Positions 10,697 to 21,604 of a stretch of 64,000 bases of DNA are shown here, piece after piece. A program made the position numbers and the translations under genes. This DNA comes from Limonium bicolor. Lineage: Eukaryota > Streptophyta > Magnoliopsida > Caryophyllales > Plumbaginaceae. Below the pieces are notes generated by a model, which saw only the letters and a list, made by a program, of their open reading frames with translations, was not told where the DNA came from and ran no database searches. The stretch covers positions 95,823,005 through 95,887,004 of the forward strand of contig CM041780.1 of assembly GCA_023374045.1 (NCBI GenBank), read 5' to 3'. Within the stretch, counting starts at the first letter, position 1; each line of letters begins with the position of its first letter.

Positions 10697-11470
10697 ATGC
10701 TTCCCCGACGTTCAGGACGAGGTGCAGCTTCAGGCGATGCTCCCCAGGGGGACATCGCTGAGATAGTGCAGCAGGTGGTCACCCAGGTGCTGCAGACAGT
10801 CGGGACCACTGCTGGCTCAGCGACAGGAGCTGGTAACGCGGGGGGCAGCAATGTGAAAGCGCTTGAGGAGTTCCTGAAGCTGAAGCCGCCTTCCTTTGAT
10901 GCTAGTGGCGACCCACAGGAGGCGAGCCACTGGATCACTGCTATTGAGGACCTTCTGCGGGTCATGGTGTGCGAGGAGGATCAGAAGGTTGGGTTCGCTA
11001 CCTTCATGTTTCAGAGCGAAGCGAAGGAGTGGTGGAAGACAGTTGAGGGGAAGTACCCCCACCCATGGACTTGGGAGCAGTTTAGGGGCTGCTTCAATCA
11101 GCAGTTTTATCCCGACGTCTTCCGGGATCAGAAGATTGTGGAGTATGGGAGACTCCGCCAGATGAAGAAGATGTCAGTCGATGAGTATGTCCGTAAGTTC
11201 ATCTCCCTTTCTAAGTTTGTGCCAGAGCCGGATGACAATCGAAAGGCTAGGAAGTTTGAGGCTGGGTTGAGGGGTGATATTCGAGCTGCTATAGCCCCTT
11301 TCCGCCACAAGACCTTCAGGGATGTGGCTGATGTGGCGTTGGTTGTAGAGGCTGAGCTGCAGGCTAGGCAGCGGTATAAGAAGAAGGACCAGAGGCCCGA
11401 TAAGGGCAAGGATCAGAAGAGAAAGGGTCGTGTGGAGGAGCCCGAGAGGCGAGAGCAGGCTTCTTCTTAG
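10697..11470 (+). pseudogene. gag: gag, capsid part, ended by TAG (E2)
   Basis: Gag capsid protein of the chromovirus, about 257 codons. I chose the ATG at 10697 because it is the first ATG after the primer-binding site in this frame and opens a basic N-terminus (MLPRRSGRGAA). Recognisable parts are the FLKLKPPSFDASGDP and WWKTVEGKYP segments, the WTWEQFRGCFNQQFYPD motif and a lysine/arginine-rich C-terminus. The frame meets TAG at 11468-11470. It continues in the same frame through the zinc knuckles and pol, so this is one Gag-Pol frame with an amber codon rather than a separate gene. Whether the TAG is ever read through is unknown. Confidence 0.88.
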
Positions 11471-13195
11471 AAGAAGAAGTACAGAGGAGACCGGGGTTCT
11501 TCTTCATCTGCATCACCTGCTGTGGAGAAGTGTGCTGAGTGTGATCGCTTCCACCCAGGGCGAGAGTGCTACAGGAAGTCCGGGGCGTGCTTCAAGTGTG
11601 GTTCGCTAGACCATCGCATTGCCCAGTGTCCACAGGCTAGAGGTGGAGGTAGCAGTGGCGGTTTTGAGAGCCGAGGTGCTGGTTCAGGGTCCGGGCAGAA
11701 GGTTGACCAGAAGAAGTCCCAGACCCAGGCACGTGTGTATGCGCTAGCTGGTGAGCGTGACCGTGGTTCAGACCGAGTGGTGTCAGGTATCCTTCAGATC
11801 TCTTCTCAGCCAGTTTTCTGTTTGTTTGATTCAGGAGCTACCCACTCCTTTGTGTCTGCTGATTTAGTGGGTAGTCTCGGGTTGTCTGTTGTGCCCTGTG
11901 ACATGGATCTGTGTATTTCTAGCCCGTTGAGTGGCGTACCTGCTTGTGTGCTTAGTTTTATGTGCAAGTCTAGTCCAGTAGTGGTTATGGATAGGACTTT
12001 GCCTGCTGATTTGATCCCTATAAGAATATCTTGCTTCGATGTGATTTTGGGCATGGATTGGCTAGCAGAGCACCATGCCCATATAGATTGTGCGGCTAGG
12101 CGAGTCGTTTTCGATAGACCGGGGGAGACCCGATTTGTTTTTGTGGGGAATGCTGTTCCTTGTTCGCCAGTTTTGGTATCCGCTATGCAGGCAACTAGCT
12201 TCTTGAGGAAGGGCTGCCAGGGTTTTCTCTGTTACATACCAGAGGTTCGAGAGGGAGCTCTTTTGGAGGAGATTCCTATTATGTGTGAGTTTCCAGAGGT
12301 GTTCCAGGACGATGTGCCAGGGCTGCCACCTGATCGTGAGGTGGAGTTTTCTATCGAGTTAGCGCCAGGGACCCAGCCTATTTCGAAGGCCCCTTATCGT
12401 ATGAGCCCGGCAGAGCTTAAGGAGCTAAAGATGCAGCTGCAGGTTCTTCTGGATAAGGGCTTTATTCGCCCTAGTGTGTCTCCATGGGGAGCACCTGTTT
12501 TGTTCGTGAAGAAGAAGGACGGCTCCTTCAGATTGTGTATTGACTGCAGGGAATTGAATAAGGTTACCATTAAGAACCGGTATCCTCTTCCCCGCATTGA
12601 TGATCTCTTCGACCAGTTAGATGGAGTGACAATCTTCTCGAAGATCAACTTGCATTCGGGATATCATCAGCTGAAGATTAAGGCCGAGGATGTGCCTAAG
12701 TCTGCTTTTAGGACCCGGTATGGGCATTATGAGCTCTTGGTCATGCCTTTTGGTTTGACCAATGCCCTTTCGTTCTTTATGGATATGATGAATAGAGTTT
12801 TCAAGCCTTTCTTGGATTCTTTCGTGGTTGTGTTTATTGACGATATCTTTGTGTATTCCAAGAGTGCTGAGGAGCATCTGAGGATGGTTCTGCAGACGTT
12901 GAAGGAGAAGGAGTTATATGCCAAGTTGAAGGAGTGTGAGTTTTGGTTGGATAGAGTTGTGTTCCTTGGCCACGTGGTTTCGAAGGATGGCATTTCAGTG
13001 GACCCAGAGAAGATTAAGGCGGTTATGGAGTGGGCGAAGCCCACTAGTGTTTCCGAGGTGTGCATCTTCCTAGGCTTGGCTGGGTATTATAGGAAGTTCG
13101 TGGAGGGTTTCTCTAAGATTGTGTCCCCCTTGACTCGTCTTCTTAGGAACGATGTCAAGTTTGAGTGGAGCGAGGCGTGTCAGGAGAGTTTCTAG
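11471..13195 (+). pseudogene. pol: Zinc knuckles, protease and reverse transcriptase (E2)
   Basis: Continuation of the Gag-Pol frame. Two zinc knuckles begin near 11531, the protease active site FDSGATHSF lies at about 11822-11848, and reverse transcriptase runs from about 12380. The reverse-transcriptase box reads FIDDIFVYS (near 12833). The first catalytic aspartate of the KIDL motif is asparagine (AAC at 12647-12649, against GAC in E1), which should abolish polymerisation. The frame is otherwise open for 557 codons from 11522 and ends at TAG 13193-13195. That stop lies at a probable glutamine codon and is also present in E1. Confidence 0.9.
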
Positions 13196-14470
13196 GAGCT
13201 GAAGGTGAGGTTGACTTCGACTCCAATTTTGACGTTGCCTTTTGGGACAGATGGCTTTGAGGTGTTCTCTGATGCTTCCCACAGAGGGCATGGTTGTGTT
13301 CTGATGCAGCAGGGTAAAGTGGTAGCGTATGGGTCACGCCAGCTGAAGCTGTATGAGAAGAATTATTCTACCCATGATTTGAAGTTAGCTGCTGTGGTCT
13401 TTGCCTTGAAAATCTGGCGGCACTACCTGTGTGGAGTGACGTGTAAGATTTACACGGATCACAAGAGTCTCAAATATCTGTTCACGCAGAAAGAGCTGAA
13501 CTTGAGACAGCGACGTTGGCTGGAGCTTCTACATGATTATGACCTGGAGATCCTCTACCATCCGGGTAGAGCGAATATTGTGGCCGACGCGTTGAGTCAT
13601 AGGGGTGGTCCTGGGCTTGCTTGTTCTTTGTTAGGGGTTCAGAGGTCTGCTCTTGAGCTTCAGCGCATGGGCATTTGGGTTGTTCGGCCCGATAGAGCTG
13701 GGATGATTGCGTCGATTCAGGTCCAGTCTACTTTGATTGAGCGTATTAGAGATGGTCAGAGGGCTGATGCTGAGTTGTGTAAGATCCGTGAGAGACTGAC
13801 AGATGATCAGGAGTCAGAGTTCTCTGTGTCTAGCGACGACTGCCTATGCTTTAGAGGCCGAGTCTATGTGCCTAGTGGAGGCGATCTTAGGCATGAGATT
13901 ATGCAGGAGGCTCATGGAGCTCCTTATTCTGTGCACCCAGGAGGGGTGAAGATGTACCGGGACCTCAGAGAGTCCTTCTGGTGGGCGAATATGAAGAGAG
14001 AGATTTCTGATTTTGTAGCTCGTTGCCAAACCTGTCAGCAGATGAAGGCTGAGCATCAGCGGCCTACGGGTCTTCTGCAGCCCCTTCCCGTTCCTGAGTG
14101 GAAATGGGAGAGCGTTGTTATGGACTTTATTGTGGGGCTTCCTAGGACATCTTCTGGTTATGACGCGTTATGGGTGATCGTAGATCGTTTGACGAAGTCG
14201 GCTCATTTCCTGCCTGTGAGGAAGACCTTCAGCCTTGAGCGTCTGGCTCGGGTGTATGTGGATGAGATTGTGAGGCTGCATGGTGTGCTAGCGACGATCG
14301 TTTCGAACAGGGATCCGAGATTGGTATCATGCTTCTGGCGGAGCCTGCATAAGGCTTTAGGGATGAATTTGGCCTTCAGTTCAGCATATCATCCTCAGAC
14401 CGATGGGCAGACAGAGAGGACGAACCAGATTTTAGAGGATATGTTGAGAGCTTGTGTGCTATGGTCGTGA
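13196..14470 (+). pseudogene. pol: RNase H and truncated integrase (E2)
   Basis: RNase H ([39 protein letters not shown]) followed by the integrase zinc-binding region and catalytic core. In the core, the VSDRDP motif reads VSNRDP (AAC at 14306-14308), so a catalytic aspartate is lost. The glutamate motif [10 protein letters not shown] remains. At 14456-14460 the sequence jumps to what is position 8422 in E1, removing the integrase C-terminus, and the frame then hits a stop at 14468. The frame is the same as that of the upstream parts. Confidence 0.9.
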
Positions 14471-14600
14471 TGTTCGCCGACTTCGTAGCAAGACACTGCC
14501 TATGGTCAAGGTGCAGTGGCCTGAGCAGACTGAGCGTGAGGCGACGTGGGAACTCGAGGAGGAATTGCGTGCCAAGTTCCCTTCCCTCTTCGAGCAGTGA
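14461..14600 (+). pseudogene. Chromodomain-like tail remnant after deletion (E2)
   Basis: About 140 bp homologous to E1 8422-8558, encoding the end of the chromodomain-like tail ([19 protein letters not shown]). It is now out of frame with the upstream integrase because of the deletion. The polypurine tract and LTR B follow. Confidence 0.85.
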
Positions 14601-14646
14601 GGTATGTCGAATTTCGGGGATGAAATTCCTTTCAAGGGGGGAGTGA

Positions 14647-16612
14647 TGTGATAACCCGTGTTTCGTTTTTCAGATTTTCAAAATAGTTGGCTTTGTTTTG
14701 CTTGTGTTATGTGGTGCCTTGGTTAGCTGTTGGGACGTCTGGGTCTTTAGTTTAAAAGACGAGGGCAAGGAGGTCATTCCCCTCTCTTTTATTATGGTAA
14801 GCCTCTTTAATTAATTAGCTTGGCAGTTTCTTATTTCCAATCTCGATCAGTTCTCAAGTCCCGCTCTCATTCTCTCGACAGTTTTCAGCGTTCTCCTTCT
14901 CTCCTTCTCCTTTGGGTGCTTCCGAATATCTGGTTCGATTGCTGCTACATCTTGGTTCGGTTCTGGTTCTACGTCATCGTCTTGACCTCCTCTCTGCGGT
15001 GTGTTCAGGTTTGATCTCTTGGGGTTCAGTTTTCATTTCAGATTCGCTGCTTTTAGGCTGTCCGGTTTTCTGATTTCGGGTCTGGTTATTGTGCAATTCA
15101 GTGGTGCTTCTGCTTTCCTTCTGTCTGCGTAGCCGTCTGGTGTTTGTTGGCGTCGTTGGGATCGTTTTCTACACTCCGAAACAAGGTAAGTGGGGGATGG
15201 AATCAGGGTTGTTCATTCACCCTCGGGGGAAACGACTTTTATCGCTGTTTGATTGAGAGTTTGGGTTGTGTTATGTGATTTGGTTGTGTTTTGGTGTTGT
15301 TGATCAATTGGCTAAACCCCCGTGGGCACTGTTTTACAATTCTGGTTTCTATACTGAATTTGGTGATGATTTTGATGTTGTTTTTCGCCTCTGTTCTCTT
15401 TTGTGAACTGCTGTTTTCGTGATGTCCAGACGTCTGTCCGAACATTGAGGTTCGGACAGTGCGTCTGGCGCGCCTCTGGTTTCCGAGTTTTTGATGTGTC
15501 CGAACATCTGTCCGAGCTTGTAAGTTCGGACACGATGCGAGGACGGGTTTCGATATAAGTTTCGACATGTGTCCGAACTTGCAAGGTCGGACGCATGTTC
15601 GGACACGACGATGGTTTTGTTGTCTAACTCTCGACTTACGTCCGAACTTCGACGTTCGGACGCAAGTTCGGACATTGACGTTTTCGTGAGTTATGTTTCT
15701 CGGCCTCTGTCCGAACTTGCAAGGTCGGACGCAAGTATTGACATGCTACTGTTTTGGGCATAACTCCTCTGTTTTAGCTCCGTTTTGAGTTTTGTTTGCG
15801 GGGTTGGATTCCCCTACTTGTGTACAAGCTTCCTATGCTATTTATATGCATCTCCATGCACTTAAGATCTATTTTGCGAGCTTTTGGTTTTGGGACCTAG
15901 TTACGTTGCTTCTGAGCCTTGGATAGTCGGGTCGGGCTGTCCCGTAGCATGCTGCGCAGGAATTCCTTCTGATTATGCTCCTTAGGGTCTCCCTTAGGGC
16001 ATTAAGTGACCGACGGGTCTGTTAGCTGTCTCTACGACTTCTGTTGTGGGATCTTCGGATCCATAGGACATTATGTGAGTCCTTCTGTTGTGTTAGCGTG
16101 TTCTAGTGTCCCACCTTCTTGTATCCGATTCTGAAAGTCCGACTGTGATTTGATGTGATGTTCCGCTCTGCTTTCTGATTTGTATTTCGCATCCGTCTGT
16201 TACAAATGGCTACACTTCCCTCTGTTTGTACACATTTCTGCTCCTGTTTTGAGTGGGCTTCCTTGAGGAAGTCTTCTACTTGCTGGGCTGTTTAGCTCAC
16301 CCCTTAATTTATCTTGCAGATTGAGCTCGTGGGATCTTCTCTCCTTGGTTCCCTTCGGAAGCTGTTCTTTACTTTATGTTTTAGTTGGATTTTGTACTGC
16401 TTGCGCTTTAGACGTTTTGGATCTTATGTAGCCTTCGAGCCTCCTTTTGTATTTGACTTATAAGCAGTTGGACCTGGTAAACTATTTTGGTGTTTACATG
16501 AGTTTCGTTATTTGATTTCGGGGTTGATTTGCGTTAGAGCCTTGCGACGTTAGGTAGTAGACTCGCGGCGTGTAACGACCCTAACTCCTAGGCCGGTTTT
16601 GGGGTTGTTACA
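14647..16612 (+). mobile_element. Chromovirus LTR B (3' LTR of E2)
   Basis: Starts TGTGATAACCC directly after a polypurine tract and ends GTTACA. It matches LTR A along its length. The following five bases CTTCC (16613-16617) are the expected target duplication, but its partner lies left of the truncated E1, outside the window. The LTR holds a GTCCGAAC hairpin array at 15424-15743. Confidence 0.93.
15424..15743. repeat. Array of GTCCGAAC/GTTCGGAC inverted repeats in LTR B
   Basis: The same five-unit array as in LTR A. Small differences here include the last unit, where GTTCGGACA has decayed to GTATTGACA, breaking that stem. Confidence 0.85.
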
Positions 16613-16903
16613 CTTCCCCTTACCGTTCATTGATCAAATGTTGGAAAGGTTGGTAGGACAAGACTACTATTGTTTTCTGGATGGCTACTCAGGGTATATC
16701 CAGATTTCTTTCGCTTCTGAAGATCAAGAGAAGACCACTTTCACTTTCCCCTATGGGACATTTGCCTATACTTGGATACCATTCGGTTTTTGCAATGCTT
16801 TCGCCACCTTCCAAAGGTGCATGATGTCTATCTTCTTCGACTTCTTAGAAATGAGCATCGAGGTTTTCATGGATGATCTCTTAGTTTTTGGGATCGACTT
16901 TGA
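16613..16903 (+). pseudogene. Reverse transcriptase fragment of an Athila/Tat-type element
   Basis: About 95 codons beginning exactly where LTR B ends. They encode FPLPFIDQMLERLVGQDYYCFLDGYSGY in two blocks, then TFPYGTFAY, the palm motif PFGFCNA and the catalytic box MDDLLVFG. This wording is typical of Athila/Tat-lineage reverse transcriptase and differs from the neighbouring chromovirus. The similarity stops at about 16890 and the frame ends at 16910. The chromovirus therefore inserted into this older element; the upstream half would lie left of the tandem. Confidence 0.88.
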
Positions 16904-17290
16904 AATTTGATTGGAAAATTAGAACGCCATCCTAGCCCACTGTGGAGAGACAGACATGGTGCTAAATTAGGTTTGTAAGAGCTTATATTGAGAGTTTTAG
17001 TTTTGTAAAGTGAGTAAGGCTTGTAATAGAGCAGTATTGTGAGTGAGTGAAGTGTTGTGACTCTAGAACAGTGTGTGGTCACAAACATTTAATTTCAATA
17101 AAAAAAAATATTAAAAAAACATAAAATTATCAAAATTCCACACATCCCCGTCACCTCTATACACACTATTTTATTCGTCAAAAGAAGTGAGCCTGCGGTG
17201 TTATTTAATGATCTCATTTATGTGTTCTGATTCACATCCTTACACAATGACCATCCACATGACACCCGAATTATAAAATCAAACTATATA
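16904..17290. other. Non-coding stretch between RT fragment and MITE
   Basis: AT-rich sequence with an A-run near 17099-17110 and no reading frame or element termini that I recognise. It may be the remaining 3' part of the host element or old intergenic DNA. Confidence 0.4.
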
Positions 17291-17526
17291 CTCCCTCCGT
17301 CCTGAATTGACTGTCTTGTTTGCTTTATGGCACGTTTTTCCACTTCAATATTAAATATATCAAATAAAATAATTTTATAAAACTAAATTTGTAATATATA
17401 GTTTAACATGTCAGGAATCATATGCAAAACTTAAATTTTAAAAATTATTTTATCTATATGTTAAAAATCGAAGTCAAACGACATGTCCAAATAGTAAACA
17501 AGACGGTCAATTCAGGACGGAGGGAG
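17291..17526. mobile_element. Stowaway-type MITE
   Basis: A 236-bp element with terminal inverted repeats that start CTCCCTCCGTCC and match for about 31 of 33 bases at the two ends. It is flanked by TA at 17289-17290 and 17527-17528. These are the hallmarks of Stowaway (Tc1/mariner-derived) miniature elements. It has no coding capacity. It lies about 230 bp beyond the AOC stop codon and may be in or near that gene's 3' untranslated region. Confidence 0.95.
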
Positions 17527-17755
17527 TATAGTATAGTACCAGTAGGCATTATACTAGTGCTACAAGTTGAGATCTAAATCCAATAAAAAAATAGAGACAA
17601 TTAAGTAGATTTTATTAATTAGCATAAACAATTAAACTATGACAGATGAGATATGAACCCCACCCATAATTCAACAATTATTAATAAACAATCATCCCCT
17701 CATCTTTCTCCATTTCCCACCACCGCGTTGAGATCGATGATAATAATTAAACAAA

Positions 17756-18469
17756 TCAAAGGATTATTACATCTACAGCTGGCTTAACATCAGGTTGGGG
17801 CCGGACAGGGTCACCACCAATCAACTCCTTGGGAAGAGAACCAACACCTTGAAGCTCAAAAACATAGTAAAGTTTCTGTGGGTAAATTACATTTGAGATC
17901 TTAGCAGACCCACTTGCACCCTTGAAAACACCAGTCCCGCCAGTTATAACCAGTTCGGAATCTTTCCCGGAGAAGTACGGCCCTTGGGCGGATAAATGGC
18001 CGTAAGACCCAAAGTAAAAACTGTAAGTTGCTTCGTAACGGTCACCTCCTTCTGGGTCTTTTTCGATGAAGTAAATAACACCAGCTGAGATGCCGAGTCG
18101 GGTTTTAAGGTCACCAGAGTAAAGTTTGTTGGAGAATGAAGCTAAGTCGCCTATACACTTGTCTGTTGGGTTGGCTTTACCGAGTTTTAGGAAAGCGGGG
18201 CTTTGACGGTCTCCTTCGTTGATTTCGTATACGTGGAGGGTTTGGGTTGAGGGGGGTTGTGTTTGGGGGAAGCAGAGAGTGGTGATGAAGTCGGAGAGGA
18301 TGCAGTGTGTTTTGATGGAATTCTTGGGGGTGGTGGTGGTGGTGGCTAGAGGGCGGTGTATGCGGTGGATCTGGAGTTGGGTGGTGGCAGTGGAGAATGG
18401 GAGGGATGGTGTAGTTATTGAAGTGGTGGTAGTGTTGGTGGTTAGTTTCATGGTGGAGATGGACATCAT
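17756..18469 (-). CDS. AOC: Allene oxide cyclase-like protein, chloroplast-targeted
   Basis: A 237-residue protein of the allene oxide cyclase family, which makes cis-(+)-OPDA from an unstable allene oxide in jasmonate synthesis inside chloroplasts. Residues 1-75 are rich in serine and threonine, as in a transit peptide. The barrel domain follows, with HVYEINEGDR (79-88), GDLASFSNKLYSGDL (107-121), GDRYEATYSFYFGSYGH (142-158), QGPYF and ITGGTGVFKG. The length is close to the family's usual 240-260. Oddities: the cysteine expected after AG in the family's GITAGLC segment is isoleucine here (132), and the C-terminus ends early with a divergent PDVKPAVDVIIL. The whole frame is uninterrupted, whereas I recall AOC genes having introns, so this may be a retro-derived or diverged paralogue. 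The start at 18469 is the first of two adjacent ATGs, with a TATA box 113 bp upstream. Confidence 0.92.
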   Translation of the reverse strand: MMSISTMKLTTNTTTTSITTPSLPFSTATTQLQIHRIHRPLATTTTTPKNSIKTHCILSDFITTLCFPQTQPPSTQTLHVYEINEGDRQSPAFLKLGKANPTDKCIGDLASFSNKLYSGDLKTRLGISAGVIYFIEKDPEGGDRYEATYSFYFGSYGHLSAQGPYFSGKDSELVITGGTGVFKGASGSAKISNVIYPQKLYYVFELQGVGSLPKELIGGDPVRPQPDVKPAVDVIIL

Positions 18470-18581
18470 TTTGACGGTGGAGAGGTGATTAGAGAGAAGG
18501 GGTTTGTTTATGATGTGGAAGTAGGGTGTAATTTAATGTAGTGTTAGAGAGAGGATGTCATTAGACTTACTTCCGCGATGG

Positions 18582-18591
18582 TATTTATAAA
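18582..18591 (-). promoter_or_regulatory. TATA box of the AOC-like gene
   Basis: The minus strand reads TTTATAAATA about 113 bp before the ATG. This implies transcription starting near 18555 and a 5' untranslated region of about 85 bases. No other strong TATA element is closer to the gene. Confidence 0.7.
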
Positions 18592-19753
18592 GGATTCAGG
18601 GAATGATCAAACCATAAAATATATACAATACTACAATACACGAGTCTGTTCACCGATGTGAAATGAGAACAGGAAAGGACGTCCTTTTCTTACTGATTAT
18701 TATAATACAATTTATAACAACGGGAAAAATGTTATTTATTTTTAATTAGTATACACCAATTATTAAATTGTAACAAGCAGACTACCTTCTCATTCAAGAC
18801 CAAATACTTACATCACCAACGCTAACCATGTCACACATAAACATCCCACAATGTTCGAATAAACTTCTTATCACACGTCACGCATAGATAGGTAAAAACA
18901 TGTACGACATATGTACAAATAAACAAAGAAAGGGACCTTCAACACGCATCGAACGACTAGCATTAAAACCCCATCGCAGGATGCATTAAAAGAACCCCCA
19001 CCACTCACTAAAGCAATCCCACAAACCAACCAGGAGGTACAAGTTCCTTGTACAAAGCCTAAAACAAATCCTAAAGGACTCCGCATTCCCAAAACCCATG
19101 TAAAACCCAGACAATTACAGCCAAAACTCCCCCAAACTACCACAAGCTCTAATAAAACCAACAAGCAGCCCACTCACACCCCAATCACTCCCCTACAACT
19201 TCCACGCCTTAGACTCCACAAAATGAAGGGTGACTCAGCGACATACCTTATGTTTTCAAGCGCAACTGCATCAATCTTTTGCAGTCGCAAAGTCACATCA
19301 TTCTTGACGACAACCCTTGGTATCCCCGGGGTTGTCTCTGCATTGGAATCTTGCACCACAACCATGCCCGACTCAACCAACCGAGGAAGCTTGACCACAA
19401 GTCGATTCACATGCATGAATCATCTAAGTAGCCTTACCCTTCTTGGGCTGAGCGTCAAGCTTCGATAAATACCATACCTCCTCAAGTGTGCCCTGATGAA
19501 CCACCCGATCAAATTTTCGCTTTCGCCCTCTTGCTACCACCGACCCCTCATCAACTTTCATCAAGATGAGCATCTTATCATTCTTCTTTGGACCATGGTT
19601 TCCTATCTTCTCTAATCTCCCTCGCACAGTCGTCATCCACCTGTCAGTCGTAGTCCTTGTGTCTTTCCCCAATAGTCAATGTATATAGCACCACACCTCA
19701 TCATTATCATCAAAAGCCATCCATTTCCCAAATCGGAGCCCCTAGTTTGCAAC
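18592..19753. other. Upstream region of AOC-like gene with unrecognised ORF fragments
   Basis: Non-repetitive-looking DNA between the AOC promoter and repeat E0. An ACGT-core element (CACACGTCACG) lies near 18873. On the minus strand, 19424-19718 and 19174-19416 hold two open stretches in different frames. They are lysine/arginine-rich and then valine-rich (for example VNRLVVKLPRLVESGMVVVQ). They could be two halves of an eroded coding sequence with a frameshift near 19420. I do not recognise the protein. Confidence 0.35.
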
Positions 19754-21604
19754 TGTTATACCCAAAATTTTAAAATCCGGGAAAAGTCTTTACACACAAA
19801 GGCAACGACAAGTGGCAAAATGGTATAAAAAAGGCACAAGGTCGAGAACTTTCAAGGGTAATTTACAACTTTCTATTTTCATGTGACATGATTAGTACCG
19901 CACCATGGTTTTAACATCATATTCATCACAAAGGGCATTTTTCCTAATGTTAAGATGATTTTTATTCTGGATATACAACTCTTAATTTTTATTATATGCT
20001 AATTTCCTTTATAAATACCCAAGACTTCCAAAAATAGAAAGAAGGGCCTCCACCTACTAAAGGGAGAATTTCCACATGGTTAACATGTCCACTCACAATC
20101 ATAAACTTGTCAAAATTAGTATTGAGCCAAAATACAAATTTTTGGAGGGAAATTCAAGCACTTTCGAAAATTTCTCTCTCATTCAAAAAATACCCAATAT
20201 AATTTGAATCTCTTGAAATCCGAACACATGCTAAAGGATGGTATTTAGAGCATAATCCAGTAGAAATTTGGAATTTTTGAATCTCCAATAGATATTTACG
20301 AATCATGAGAGGTGTCAACTTGCAGGTTTTTTTATAAAATCACTCATTTATCTAAATGACGTGACTCCACCTCTGAAAAATCTTAAAATCCTCCTTTACC
20401 TATGGTTATTATTACATGGAAAAATTTGATCTATAGGCGGGCCATTTAATTTAGATTCTCTAAGATTCACGGACGTCATGACACCAAGTTTGAAGTACCG
20501 GACAGTCCAAACGGCGGTGGGAATTACTTTTGAATTTGTTTTACGACTTTTAGGGTTAGGTCCATGGTCACAGACACTTGAAAATTTCTATCTTTTGCAA
20601 TTTCAAAGATTCTGTTTAATTTGGTAGAATAGGATCCATGGTCACGGACGTCAACAGCTTTTAACCTAATTCAACCTTAGTAACCGCAGTTTAGGTTATT
20701 TTAATTTCCCTAAAAAATGTCAATAAACAAATAAAAAAATAGAAGTTGCCTCCTTTAGTAAATCAACCTTAGGTTAAAGCCTTTCAACAACATTAGTAGA
20801 GGAAAAATAACTTTGAAGGATAATGAAAGTAATTGAAGCCGTAAAATGCTATATTACCAAGCCCCCGAGCCCGAACTCTACTTAAGTACAAACTTTGTGC
20901 CAACTCAAACATAGGTTCCAGTGGGCTAACTTAAGTTTTAATAATTATTGTTCTATAACATAGTTCTTAATCGTAGGTTATAAGTGGACCTAGAACGTGA
21001 CACGATCCTAGACTTTTAATCACATAGGATAATGTTCAAAAACCCGGGCTCACAACAACCAAAGGCCTAAACACCACTCATAATCCTTAAACACCAAATC
21101 TCCAGCTCAAAGACCTCAGGCCTGTCATAAGCCTTGGATACCACTCATGAGCCTTGTGCACCACAATCAAAATACCTCACACCTCCTCCAAAATCATGTT
21201 CATCTTAATTAGGAGACAACTTACAAATTTTAAATCCTTAGTCTATAATGATAATTTCATAAGCCACTTTATTCAATGAAACATTATTTGGCACATTTTT
21301 TAAAAATATTTTGGATAGGTTCTGGTCCCTACAAGCACCTGGATTGTACTACAATTCTTGCAGCATTTCATCAAATTCAAATCATTGCCATGTTTTGCAC
21401 CTTTGCAATCAGTTTTTCAAACAATTTTCCAAACTCATTAAGGACAGGTTCCGGTCCCTATAAGTACCCCGATAGCATTTCAATTCCTCCATCAAACACC
21501 AATCATCGCCACATTGGCACCTCCTTCCAAACAACCTGCATCAAACACATTGCATTTCTCAAACAACCTGCATCAATCTCACCACATATCACACTTCTTT
21601 CCAA

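Larger units (their letters stand above)
10564..14646 (+). mobile_element. Chromovirus (Tekay/Del-like) internal region 2 (E2)
   Basis: The second internal region of the tandem, in the same orientation as E1. It has a complete gag start and a single Gag-Pol frame that is open except for TAG codons at 11468 and 13193. It also has a deletion of about 565 bp at 14456/14460 relative to E1 (7857-8421) that removes the end of integrase. Both TAGs occur at the same places in E1. Two catalytic aspartates have become asparagine. It is bounded by LTR A and LTR B. Confidence 0.92.
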
